DNA of 25,930 bases from Planctomycetota bacterium (GTDB taxonomy: Bacteria > Planctomycetota > Phycisphaerae > WQYP01): NCBI GenBank assembly GCA_021828925.1, contig JAJZCT010000001.1, positions 1 through 25,930 of the forward strand, in the 5' to 3' direction. Positions 8,627 to 15,979 of this stretch are shown here, one piece after another. The notes beneath the pieces are model-generated. The model ran no database searches. It had not been told where the DNA came from and saw nothing but the letters and a program-made list of their open reading frames with translations. The position numbers and the translations under genes are program-made. Numbering within the stretch: position 1 is the stretch's first letter; each line of letters begins with the position of its first letter.

Positions 8627-8654
8627 TTGACATTTTTATACATTTTCGTAAGGT
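8627..8654 (+). promoter_or_regulatory. Candidate promoter of the first cargo operon
   Basis: A perfect -35 box TTGACA (8627-8632) is followed after 16 bases by TAAGGT (8649-8654), a poor -10 match. Transcription would begin about 40 bases before the HTH gene. The weak -10 box suggests low or activated expression, possibly by the HTH protein itself. Confidence 0.4.
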
Positions 8655-8702
8655 TCTGTTGGTTCTCATCGTCGATTAAGTCTTGCGGAGTGCTGAAACC
8701 GA

Positions 8703-8915
8703 ATGCAAAATACCAAGGAACCATGGGTTGACGTGGAGAAAGTTGCCGCCCATTTGGGTGTAAATAAGGATTCCATCTATCGGAGGATTGAGAATCGCAA
8801 ATTTCCAGCCCACCGTGCAGGGCGTCTGTTCCGGTTTAAGCTCTCGGAAGTCGATGCTTGGGTGACACAAGGTGGCGGCAATCATAAGGAACGTAAAGGG
8901 AACATCCCGAAATGA
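8703..8915 (+). CDS. Excisionase-like HTH_17 DNA-binding protein
   Basis: This 70-aa protein is a single MerR/excisionase-type helix-turn-helix domain: VDVEKVAAHLGVNKDSIYRR is the helix-turn-helix and FRFKLSEVDAWV the wing and closing helix. It starts at an ATG 12 bases after a GGAG and its stop overlaps the SNF2 helicase ATG by ATGA, so it is the first gene of the first cargo operon. Small proteins of this kind often head defence operons as regulators, and related ones are recombination directionality factors. With no integrase in sight, I favour a transcriptional regulator of the cargo. The domain is clear, the role is inference. Confidence 0.85.
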   Translation: MQNTKEPWVDVEKVAAHLGVNKDSIYRRIENRKFPAHRAGRLFRFKLSEVDAWVTQGGGNHKERKGNIPK

Positions 8916-11767
8916 CGACGCAATTTCACAGTAAGTACTGGGCCTACGCCCTGACCGTTGCCGGATCATCCGGCACCGTGGAAGGTCTCTCACGCTCCAT
9001 CGCCAACGCGCGCGTGGATCTCAACCCCCATCAAGTGGACGCGGCACTATTCGCCCTGCGCTCGCCGCTGTCCCGGGGCGTTATTCTTGCCGACGAAGTG
9101 GGCTTAGGAAAAACCATCGAAGCCGGTATCGTCATCGCCCAGCGCTGGGCGGAAAAGAAGCGGAAAATCCTCCTTATCGTTCCCGCGATGCTCCGCAAAC
9201 AATGGCAGCAGGAACTCCTGGCCAAATTTTTCCTTCCCTGCAAGATTCTGGATGGTGCAACGGTTCGCAAAATGGATAACCCGGCGGCCAACCCATTTGA
9301 TTCTCCCAACGAAATTATCATCTGCTCCTACCATTTTGCGGCGGCCAATAAAGACCGCATCCGCGCAGTACCCTGGGACATCGCCGTTATTGATGAAGCC
9401 CACCGCCTGCGTAATGTTTACAAAACCGGCAGTAAAACCGCCCGGGACGTGGCCGCCGGCGTACAAAGCGCCTTCAAACTTCTTCTGACCGCCACCCCGC
9501 TGCAAAACACGCTCAATGAACTCTACGGGCTGGTAAGCGTCATTGATGAACATGTCTTCGGCGACATTGAATCTTTCCGTGACCAGTTCACCAACGGCAA
9601 ACTGGATCCCGACCGTGGAAATCGCCTGCGGGACCGAATGGCACCGATCTGCATCCGCACCTTGCGCAAACAGGTGGTGGAATATATTCCATTCACCCGC
9701 CGCATCTCCTTGACTTGGGATTTCCACCCCACGCCGCCGGAACAGGCGCTTTATGACAGCATTTCCACCTACCTGCAACGCGACCAACTTTTCGCGCTGC
9801 CCGCCAGCCAGCGGGCGCTTATCACCCTGGTGCTCCGTAAGCTGCTCTCATCGTCCACCTTCGCCATTGGCCATACCCTTTCCCGGCTCGCCGAACGCCT
9901 GGAAAATTTTTCCGCCCATCCCGAACTGCTCGGCGACGACGATCTGGACGGCATTGAGGAATTCCAGGATGAAATGCTGGAACCGGATACTGCGGAATCT
10001 GCCCAAACGCCGCCGGATCAGCCGCCACCGCTGGAACGCCTGCACGCTGAGCTTGCGGAATTGCGATCCTACGCCCGGCAGGCATCTGAAATTCCGGCCA
10101 ACGCCAAGGGCCAGCAGTTGATCCCCGCACTGGCCACCGCATTTGACCGTATCGCGGCACTGGGCGCGCAGCGCAAGGCCGTGATATTCACCGAATCGCG
10201 CCGCACCCAGGCCTACTTGTTCGATCTGCTTTCCGCCAACGGCTACGCCGACCAGATTGCACTAATTAACAGTTCCAACTCTGATCCTAACTCGCACGCC
10301 ATTTACCAGCAGTGGCTCCAACGCCATAAGGACGATCAGACCACCACCGGCTCGCGCAGCGTCGATATCAAGGCCGCCATTGTGGAACACTTCCGCGACC
10401 ACGCCTCCATTCTCATCGCCACCGAAGCCGCCGCCGAAGGCGTCAATCTCCAATTCTGCTCACTGGTGGTCAATTACGACCTGCCGTGGAACCCGCAAAG
10501 GGTTGAACAGCGTATAGGCCGGTGCCACCGTTATGGCCAGAAGCATGATGTTGTGGTGCTCAACTTTATCAACCGCACCAATGAAGCCGACCAGCGCGTA
10601 TTTGAACTGTTAAGTGAAAAGTTCAAGCTTTTTGACGGCGTGTTCGGAACCACCGATGAAATTCTCGGTGCCGTTGAGTCCGGCGTGGATGTGCAAGGCC
10701 GCATCGCCCAGATCTATCAGACCTGCCGCACCCCGGCGGAAATCGCCACTGCCTTTGATCAAATGCGCCGCGAACTTGATGAACGTATCCAAACCCGCAT
10801 GGCCCAAACGCGGCAACTGCTGCTGGAAAATGTCGATGATCAGGTCAGCGCCCGTCTGCGCGTGCACCGGGATCAAGCCGCGGAAACCCTCGACCAGCGC
10901 CAGCGCTGGCTGCTTTCACTGGCGAAGGTCGAACTGCAAACCCACGCCGTGTTTGAAGATTCCGCCCCGCGCTTCACATACCACGGGCAATCCGCCGCCG
11001 GAACTCCGGAGGCCATGCTCTATGGCCGCTATAATCTTGATTGGAAAAAAGCCGAGGAACTCGGTGACATATTTTTTCGGCAGGATCATCCGCTGGCCCA
11101 ACAACTGATCCATACGGCCATGAATCGTCAACTGCCGCCGCGGCATTTGGAATTTCATTATGACCGCAAGCTCGGTATCGCCAGCGCTGTAGAGCCATTG
11201 ATTGGCAAACACGGCTGGCTGGAACTTTCCAAGCTAACCGTGCAATCCATGAGCACGGACGAATTTCTGGTATTGGTGGGGACCGCCGATACTGGTGAAA
11301 TACTGGATGAGGAAATTTGCCGCAGAATATTGGAACTACCGGCCACGATAGCGGGTTCTGCCGAGGGCACCCCGCCGCCGGCCAATGCCAGAGAATCGGA
11401 AATTCGGCGATTTATCAAACTCATTGAAGATCGCAACACGCGGGCATTTGATGAAGAATCGCTGAAGCTGGATCACTGGGCCGATGATTTGAAGCTGGGA
11501 CTGGAACGGGCGATAAAAGAATTGGATCGCCAAATCAGCGAACGCCGCCGGGCGGCAGCGCTGGCACGGTCACTGGCGGAAAAACTCGACGCCCAGAAAG
11601 CCATCCGCGAACTGGAAGAAGCCCGCAAGAAAAAACGCCACGACTTTTTCCAATCCCAGGACGCCATCGACGCCAACCGCGATACCCTCATCGCCGATAT
11701 GGAAAAGCAATTGCAGAAAAGCCACTCAATACAACAAGTATTTGTCCTTCGGTGGAGTTTGGTATGA
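8912..11767 (+). CDS. SNF2/SWI2-family DEAH helicase of a defence system
   Basis: A 951-aa SNF2-type translocase. The first RecA lobe has motif I DEVGLGKTIEAG (from Asp61), motif II DEAH (161-164) with AVIDEAHRLRN, and motif III LLTATPLQN. The second lobe has ATEAAAEGVNLQFCS and the motif VI string QRIGRCHRYGQ (533-543). An acidic insert (about 345-370) and a long C-terminal region (about 600-951) follow, ending in a probable coiled coil from about 870. Family members move on double-stranded DNA; DISARM DrmD is one relative in defence loci. All key residues are present. It overlaps the HTH gene before it and the AlbA_2 gene after it by ATGA, so the three are co-translated. Confidence 0.92.
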   Translation: MTTQFHSKYWAYALTVAGSSGTVEGLSRSIANARVDLNPHQVDAALFALRSPLSRGVILADEVGLGKTIEAGIVIAQRWAEKKRKILLIVPAMLRKQWQQELLAKFFLPCKILDGATVRKMDNPAANPFDSPNEIIICSYHFAAANKDRIRAVPWDIAVIDEAHRLRNVYKTGSKTARDVAAGVQSAFKLLLTATPLQNTLNELYGLVSVIDEHVFGDIESFRDQFTNGKLDPDRGNRLRDRMAPICIRTLRKQVVEYIPFTRRISLTWDFHPTPPEQALYDSISTYLQRDQLFALPASQRALITLVLRKLLSSSTFAIGHTLSRLAERLENFSAHPELLGDDDLDGIEEFQDEMLEPDTAESAQTPPDQPPPLERLHAELAELRSYARQASEIPANAKGQQLIPALATAFDRIAALGAQRKAVIFTESRRTQAYLFDLLSANGYADQIALINSSNSDPNSHAIYQQWLQRHKDDQTTTGSRSVDIKAAIVEHFRDHASILIATEAAAEGVNLQFCSLVVNYDLPWNPQRVEQRIGRCHRYGQKHDVVVLNFINRTNEADQRVFELLSEKFKLFDGVFGTTDEILGAVESGVDVQGRIAQIYQTCRTPAEIATAFDQMRRELDERIQTRMAQTRQLLLENVDDQVSARLRVHRDQAAETLDQRQRWLLSLAKVELQTHAVFEDSAPRFTYHGQSAAGTPEAMLYGRYNLDWKKAEELGDIFFRQDHPLAQQLIHTAMNRQLPPRHLEFHYDRKLGIASAVEPLIGKHGWLELSKLTVQSMSTDEFLVLVGTADTGEILDEEICRRILELPATIAGSAEGTPPPANARESEIRRFIKLIEDRNTRAFDEESLKLDHWADDLKLGLERAIKELDRQISERRRAAALARSLAEKLDAQKAIRELEEARKKKRHDFFQSQDAIDANRDTLIADMEKQLQKSHSIQQVFVLRWSLV

Positions 11768-13257
11768 ACCGTGGCATGATAAAAAGCACTCAGGAACTAT
11801 CCGCTCTTCTGGCACAGGGCGAGGGTGAAGCCCTTGAGTTCAAACGTTCAACAGGCGAATTGAAGGAGGCCATGCAGACGTTATGTGCCTTCCAGAACGG
11901 TTCCGGTGGCACACTGTTGTTTGGTATTCGGCCCGACGGAAGAATTGAAGGGCAGGAAGTTGCCGACCACACGCTTCGTGACATTGCGCAGGCTTGCGAC
12001 CGCTTTGAACCCCCCGCCCACGTTTCCATTCAACGCATCAAAGTCAGCCCCGACCGCGATGCCATCGCCGTGGCCGTCAAAGGTGGAGGCGACATGCGGC
12101 CCTTCGTCTACGAGGGCCGCGCTTATGAACGGGTCGGCAGCACGACGCGCCGGATGCCGCAGGCAAAATATGAGCGTTTACTTGTCGAACGCGGCCACGC
12201 CAAGCACCGTTGGGAAAACCTCCCGGCGGATGGGCTGACGCTCAAGGACTTGGACCGCAAGGAAATCCTGCGAACGCGCGAACTTGCTATCCAGCAGAAT
12301 CGTATTTCGCCGGATACGGGTACTGATATTGGCGAAATACTTGACCGATTAGGACTGCGAATTGACGGCGTTCTCACACAGGCCGCACTGATGCTTTATG
12401 GGAAGCGATTCCTTCCCAATTACCCACAGTGCTTGCTGAAAATGGGGCGCTTCCGGGGCACGGAAGTGACCGGCGAGATCGTGGATAACCGGCAGGAATA
12501 TATGAACGCCTTCACAATGGTGCGTGAAGGCATGGCATTTCTTGAACGTACTATGCCGCTGGGGGCGCGATTCCCGGTGGGGAAAATTTTCCGGGAAGAC
12601 CGTTTTCCGGTTCCCCTTGGCGCTCTGCGGGAGATACTTCTCAATGCGGTGATGCACCGCGATTATTCCAACTATTCGGGCTATGTTGCCATTGCTGTGT
12701 TTGACGATCGGATCGAAATACGAAGTTGTGGAAGCCTTCCGACGGGGGTCACAGTGGAACAGCTTTCCGGGCGGCACGATTCAAAGCCTACTAACCCGCT
12801 TATCGCTGGGGCTTTCCACCGGACTGGGGCGGTCGAGGTTTGGGGCCGTGGAACAAACCGGGTGATCGCCATGTGTAAACAGAGCGCAGTGGCAACGCCG
12901 GTGTTCGAGGATCGCCATGGATTTTTAATCGTTACGTTCAAGGCACAGATGGTAGCTCCGGGCCGAAGGGTAGAGTCAAGGGTAGAGTCAAAGGTAGGGT
13001 TGGAGGTAGGGTCGAGCCACGACCTTTCAACTCGGATACTTACGGCGCTTTGGTTGGGTCCCACTTCCAAGGCCCGAATCGCACAAGCCGTTGGCAAGCA
13101 GAAAGTTGATGGTCAATTGCACGCGGTCGTGCGAAAACTCCTGGCGCAGGGGCTTATTGAGTACACGCTGCCCGACAAACCCAACAGCCGGTTGCAAAAA
13201 TATCGGCTTGCGGAACATGGCCGCAAAATTACCGGGCAGCCTGGCAGTGCTTCATAA
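11764..13257 (+). CDS. AlbA_2 (Schlafen-like) / GHKL ATPase / winged-helix protein
   Basis: Three parts are visible in 497 residues. The N-terminal AlbA_2 domain (about 10-135) includes GEALEFKRSTG, FQNGSGGTLLFGI and RAYERVGSTTRRM. A GHKL-type ATP-binding region follows (about 270-390), with an N-box EILLNAVMHRDY (from Glu290) and a G-rich VWGRGTNRVI. A variable repeat linker (about 402-417) leads to a C-terminal winged helix (about 420-490). Proteins of this build were once labelled RecG-like; many are thought to be ATP-dependent DNA-binding regulators, and AlbA_2 proteins recur in defence islands. I chose ATG 11764, which overlaps the helicase stop with GGTGGAG 7 bases before; an ATG at 11752 also exists. 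Part of this gene recurs, broken, at 13519-13616. Confidence 0.88.
   Translation: MNRGMIKSTQELSALLAQGEGEALEFKRSTGELKEAMQTLCAFQNGSGGTLLFGIRPDGRIEGQEVADHTLRDIAQACDRFEPPAHVSIQRIKVSPDRDAIAVAVKGGGDMRPFVYEGRAYERVGSTTRRMPQAKYERLLVERGHAKHRWENLPADGLTLKDLDRKEILRTRELAIQQNRISPDTGTDIGEILDRLGLRIDGVLTQAALMLYGKRFLPNYPQCLLKMGRFRGTEVTGEIVDNRQEYMNAFTMVREGMAFLERTMPLGARFPVGKIFREDRFPVPLGALREILLNAVMHRDYSNYSGYVAIAVFDDRIEIRSCGSLPTGVTVEQLSGRHDSKPTNPLIAGAFHRTGAVEVWGRGTNRVIAMCKQSAVATPVFEDRHGFLIVTFKAQMVAPGRRVESRVESKVGLEVGSSHDLSTRILTALWLGPTSKARIAQAVGKQKVDGQLHAVVRKLLAQGLIEYTLPDKPNSRLQKYRLAEHGRKITGQPGSAS
12967..13014 (+). repeat. Four 12-bp tandem repeats inside the AlbA_2 gene
   Basis: Units at 12967, 12979, 12991 and 13003; the first two are identical (AGGGTAGAGTCA), the others have drifted. 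They encode the tetrapeptides RVES, RVES, KVGL, EVGS in the linker between the ATP-binding part and the winged helix. Since the unit is a multiple of three, gain or loss changes linker length without a frameshift. I recall similar VES-type linkers in other AlbA_2 proteins. Confidence 0.85.
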
Positions 13258-13352
13258 CACCCGCCGCCGAATCGCCACGCCCCGGCCAAACAAATTTTTC
13301 GCGTAAATCCCACCAGCCAACACGCCCGCACATTCCCCAACCCAAAAAGCCA

Positions 13353-13368
13353 TTCCGGCGCGCCGGAA
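13353..13368. other. 16-bp perfect palindrome
   Basis: TTCCGGCGCGCCGGAA is exactly self-complementary and lies in the non-coding gap after the AlbA_2 gene. It may be a protein-binding site or fold as a hairpin; no T-run follows it. Confidence 0.4.
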
Positions 13369-13447
13369 CGGGGCTCGCCACTCCCGAAAATTCCAAGGCC
13401 AATTAAAGTTTAGGCCCACCCGTGCCGATAATTGATAGTATATCGGA

Positions 13448-13453
13448 TATAAT
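13448..13453 (+). promoter_or_regulatory. Candidate -10 box upstream of the embedded genes
   Basis: A perfect TATAAT lies in an AT-rich stretch (13425-13500) unlike its GC-rich surroundings. No good -35 box is found at 16-18 bases; TTGATA at 13432 is too close. It could drive the embedded genes with an activator. Confidence 0.25.
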
Positions 13454-13518
13454 CGGCTAAGTTGATCGAAAAACATAAGAAATAATAATCCGATTTATAA
13501 GAGGCCGATAAAAACGCC

Positions 13519-13616
13519 GCTCCTTACCACGCTGGAGCGGTTGAGGTTTGGGGCCGTGGAACAAACCGCAGTGATCGCCATGTGTAGACAGAACGCAGTG
13601 GCAGCGCCGGTGTTCG
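13519..13616 (+). pseudogene. Broken duplicate of part of the AlbA_2/ATPase gene
   Basis: This stretch matches 12811-12907 inside the AlbA_2 gene with roughly one mismatch in ten, including a perfect 26-base run beginning GAGGTTTGGGGCCGTGGAAC. It covers the end of the ATP-binding region (GAVEVWGRGTNRVIAMC). One extra base after AACCG shifts the frame and a TAG follows, so it cannot be translated like the parent. The differences are scattered, so it is either an old duplication or the remains of a second, related AlbA_2 gene. It lies in the 410-base gap between the intact gene and the embedded genes. Confidence 0.8.
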
Positions 13617-13667
13617 GATATCTCATCGCGTACAATATTTCTTCGTTTGGCCGAGGGCGGCCACGAC

Positions 13668-14417
13668 ATGGCGCTTACCGAAGCGCAGTCCCATGGAGTT
13701 TGCAGCATGCTTGACGTAAAAATAGACCCGCTACCCTGGTGGGACCGGCTTCGCGCCCGCTTTACCGTGGCAAGGCGACGCTCACGCACGGAATGCCATC
13801 GCCGATTGGTGGCGGCGCTCGTAGAATTCAGGCTCAACGACTACGAGAAGATGGTAACCCGCGTTGGCGAGGGCGACCGCCGCAAGGTGGTGCGATACGA
13901 GATGGGCGAAATCCTCTCAGGCGATGCTTATCTCGAAAAATCTGGCGAAGAACTGGCCCGTGCTATTGAGGAGGGGATACAAGTGCGGATGGCCGATGAA
14001 ATCCTCTGGCACCAAATTGCTTGTCTAAACCACGCTGGCCGGTTCGCGCAAGACGCCCATCTGACCGTTAACACTGTGAATCCACAGCATTTTTCGACCA
14101 CCGCTATTCCCGCTATCTCAAAATGCTTCCCGTTCCTGACCCAGCCGATCAAAGCTGTCCCGCCTGCGTCGCCAAGACAATTGCCGACCGAGTGGAGATT
14201 GTCTGACGCCTTAACGAACCTTCTTCGCCAGTGGCTGGGTAGTCACGCGCTTCCGACGATGCGGTACAAGTTCGGCCCGCATCCGGGGCCACAAGATTTG
14301 GTGTCCTTGAGTATCCTCAGTGAAGGCGACCCCGCCGTAGTGACCGTTCCCATGGGATGGCATCCGGCTGGCAATCAAATGGAGGGAACACATGACAATT
14401 CCGCAAAACCATGCTGA
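13668..14417 (+). CDS. Hypothetical protein, embedded in the defence cargo
   Basis: I recognise no family in this 249-residue protein. The N-terminal part is basic (WWDRLRARFTVARRRSRTECHRR, from about residue 24); residues about 50-115 look helical and charged; the C-terminal part (about 170-245) is rich in Pro, Leu and Thr and contains GPQDLVSLSILSEGDPAVVT. No membrane segment is evident. The start is uncertain: ATG 13668 is used, but TTG 13647 and ATG 13707 are in frame, and none has a strong ribosome site. It overlaps the HNH gene by 26 bases, which suggests the two work together. Its place between two conserved defence blocks makes it a candidate defence or toxin-type gene, by position only. 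Confidence 0.5.
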   Translation: MALTEAQSHGVCSMLDVKIDPLPWWDRLRARFTVARRRSRTECHRRLVAALVEFRLNDYEKMVTRVGEGDRRKVVRYEMGEILSGDAYLEKSGEELARAIEEGIQVRMADEILWHQIACLNHAGRFAQDAHLTVNTVNPQHFSTTAIPAISKCFPFLTQPIKAVPPASPRQLPTEWRLSDALTNLLRQWLGSHALPTMRYKFGPHPGPQDLVSLSILSEGDPAVVTVPMGWHPAGNQMEGTHDNSAKPC

Positions 14418-14736
14418 CAATCTTCTCGCAGATTGTGGCCGGCGCTGCTGCATTTGCAGGCGATTTAAGCCCCTGCACCTTCAGGTACATCACATTCAGC
14501 CGCGCGAGGAAGGTGGAACCGACAATCCAGACAACCTTATCGCTCTGTGCGTCACATGCCATAGCAGCGTCCACACGAAAACAAATATGACCCGCAACTT
14601 CACGTTGACCGAGCTTAAGCAGCATCGAGACAACACCATTGCCGCTGTACGCGACGGGCGGCTGGTGGAGAACAGCGAGCCGCCCGATGTTTTCGAGGCG
14701 ACGCTAAAAGCGATGCCCAGCGCTACCCTGGGCTGA
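14392..14736 (+). CDS. HNH endonuclease, small
   Basis: A 114-aa protein with a complete HNH fold. A zinc knuckle is formed by Cys19-x2-Cys22 and Cys53-x2-Cys56, and the catalytic motif runs through VHHIQPREEGGTDNPDNLIALC (His33-His34, Asn48) to CHSSVH (His57, His61). GGAGGG lies 6 bases before the ATG at 14392, a strong ribosome site, and the start overlaps the preceding unknown gene. Such nucleases cut or nick DNA with a metal ion; in defence loci they act as restriction or effector nucleases, while others are mobile element parts. After the domain there is only a short helical tail (about 66-114), so any target recognition probably comes from the partner protein. The fold call is firm, the target unknown. 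Confidence 0.85.
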   Translation: MTIPQNHADNLLADCGRRCCICRRFKPLHLQVHHIQPREEGGTDNPDNLIALCVTCHSSVHTKTNMTRNFTLTELKQHRDNTIAAVRDGRLVENSEPPDVFEATLKAMPSATLG

Positions 14737-14785
14737 TGAAAGCCCCGATGCCGCGTTCATGCCATTTGTGTTGCGCGACCGAAAC

Positions 14786-15167
14786 AAGGTCCAAGGACGC
14801 CAAGTTCGGAAAGTTGAGAAAAGGCTTGGTGTCAGCGGGTTTGGTTCAAATGTGCCAAGATTGCCAGGTTGTTTTTGGGGGCGACGAAGCCGCCAACATT
14901 TAGTATTTGGCATTCAGCCTTTGGGACGCTTGCGGTGTTCAGCGAGGCAACTTGCCCTAGATGCCCAAGATGTTTTTGGGCGGCTGTGGCCGCCGGCTTA
15001 CCGCGTTGAGCAATCAGTTTTCAGCGGGCGGCAAGGTGGCCAAGATGGCCAAGTTAGGGGGCAAGGTGGCCAAGTTAGGAAAATTGATAAGAGCCTTGAT
15101 GGCAGCGGGCTGTGTTCAAGGTGGCCAAGATGGCCAAGTTGTTTTATGGGGGGCGGCGGCTGCCGCC
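14786..15167. repeat. Degenerate repeat cluster, units of about 100 bp
   Basis: Unit A (14786-14894) and unit C (15063-15167) align along their whole length at roughly three bases in four: both run AAGGT..CCAAGTT, then GGCAGCGGG-like bases, then TTCAA, CCAAGATGGCCAAG-like bases, GTTGTTTT and a closing GGCGGC/GCCGCC stem. Unit B (about 14927-14994) is a shortened copy. Between B and C, GGCAAGGTGGCCAAG and GGCCAAGTTAGG are repeated in tandem (about 15030-15075). No gene of known type is seen in 14737-15239. The frame through it encodes a KVAKLGKL-type low-complexity peptide that I take to be a by-product. Confidence 0.7.
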
Positions 15168-15239
15168 AGAGCAGTTGAGCAGGAGAGCGTGCGGAGTTGG
15201 CGCGGGCGTCGACATTCTGCCGGGTACATAGCGATCCTC

Positions 15240-15446
15240 ATGGCTGAGGCGGAGCCAATGATGCGGGCATGTTATTTAATTGTCAAAGAACATTGTTCAG
15301 CAGATCTGAACCGTTCATTGGTTTGCTATAGGGAGGCAGTGAGGGCGATAAGAGCGCTACTGCGCCAAGAAGTTGAAGATTTGGACCCCAGAGGCATGGC
15401 AGAAACTTTCACAGGCCCATATGTGGGGGCGCGGGAGTGGATTTAG
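15240..15446 (+). CDS. Possible small hypothetical protein (68 aa)
   Basis: The frame is open from 14961, but its first part is made of the repeat cluster, so I place the possible start at ATG 15240. The product is helical in character, with CYREAVRAIRALLRQEVEDLD in its middle, and no recognised domain. No ribosome site is visible at 15240. It may be the remnant of a larger gene whose 5' part was replaced by repeats, or not a gene at all. Confidence 0.25.
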   Translation: MAEAEPMMRACYLIVKEHCSADLNRSLVCYREAVRAIRALLRQEVEDLDPRGMAETFTGPYVGAREWI

Positions 15447-15578
15447 GATTCCATGGGCGCAGCGCAACAGATTCAGAGACTTGGAGCACAGAAAAAACAC
15501 GCAATACGTCAAGGTTTTCATCAGCCCAGCGCTACCCTTCCATCGCTCGTGCAGCCCACAGCACCGGGGCGGCGGCTC

Positions 15579-15875
15579 ATGCCCGAGGCAGTTGAAATAC
15601 TCCTGGCTGCCGCGAAACAGGATCAACCCCTGCTGCCTGTGCAATATGATGGCGGGTGGGTATTACAATGCGGCCCGATACAGTTTCCGAGCGACCAAAC
15701 TGGCCCACGGAAGCAAGCCACATATCGACGGGCATTCGAGCAATTGATACAAAGCGGCCTTGTCGAGCATGCCCATGGAAACGTCTGGGGTATCTCCCAC
15801 GACGGCTACCTGCTGGCCGACCAACTTATCGCTGCAGCACAACCCAGGTCAGCGCAACCGGAAACAACCCTGTAA
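15579..15875 (+). CDS. Small winged-helix-like protein
   Basis: From ATG 15579 the 98-residue product reads as a winged-helix domain: a first helix (MPEAVEILLAAAKQ), a small hairpin carrying GGWVLQCG, a central helix pair around RKQATYRRAFEQLIQSGLVE and a wing GNVWGISHDGYLLADQLI. This pattern is familiar from small uncharacterised proteins or C-terminal domains on mobile elements. The frame extends upstream to 15453, but those 42 residues look non-coding. A clear ribosome site is lacking. It may be a fragment of a longer gene or a small regulator belonging with the DUF4238 gene 104 bases downstream. Confidence 0.4.
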   Translation: MPEAVEILLAAAKQDQPLLPVQYDGGWVLQCGPIQFPSDQTGPRKQATYRRAFEQLIQSGLVEHAHGNVWGISHDGYLLADQLIAAAQPRSAQPETTL

Positions 15876-15876
15876 C

Positions 15877-15926
15877 GCCGGCATCTTGCCTGCATCCCAA
15901 GCGGACAGGACGCCTGCGACACCGGC
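15877..15926. repeat. Imperfect inverted repeat of dispersed-repeat type
   Basis: GCCGGCATCTTGCCTGC and GGACGCCTGCGACACCGGC form an imperfect inverted repeat with GCCGG/CCGGC ends. Strings of this kind are scattered in intergenic DNA of some Planctomycetota and related genomes, as far as I remember. Only one copy is in this window. Confidence 0.35.
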
Positions 15927-15979
15927 ACAGTGCGTGCGGGAAAATTGGAATTGACTCGGACAACCAAAGGAAAAGAGTA

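Noticed and set aside
8703..8915. HTH protein as an excisionase of the cargo
   Set aside because: The fold allows it, but there is no integrase or recombinase in the cargo and the gene is fused by overlap to the helicase; a regulator is more likely.
8703..13257. Reading the first block as DISARM (SNF2 = DrmD)
   Set aside because: No DrmA helicase, DrmB (DUF1998) or DrmC phospholipase-D protein is present; the remaining genes fit a different system.
13252..13476. Minus-strand frame of 74 codons with a hydrophobic stretch
   Set aside because: It overlaps the end of the AlbA_2 gene, spans the 16-bp palindrome and has no recognisable relatives.
14786..15167. CRISPR array
   Set aside because: Units are about 100 bp, strongly diverged and not separated by spacers of constant length; no cas genes are present.
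14961..15239. N-terminal extension of the small ORF (peptide rich in GKVAKLGKL)
   Set aside because: It is encoded entirely by the repeat cluster, so the open frame is most likely a by-product of repeat composition.
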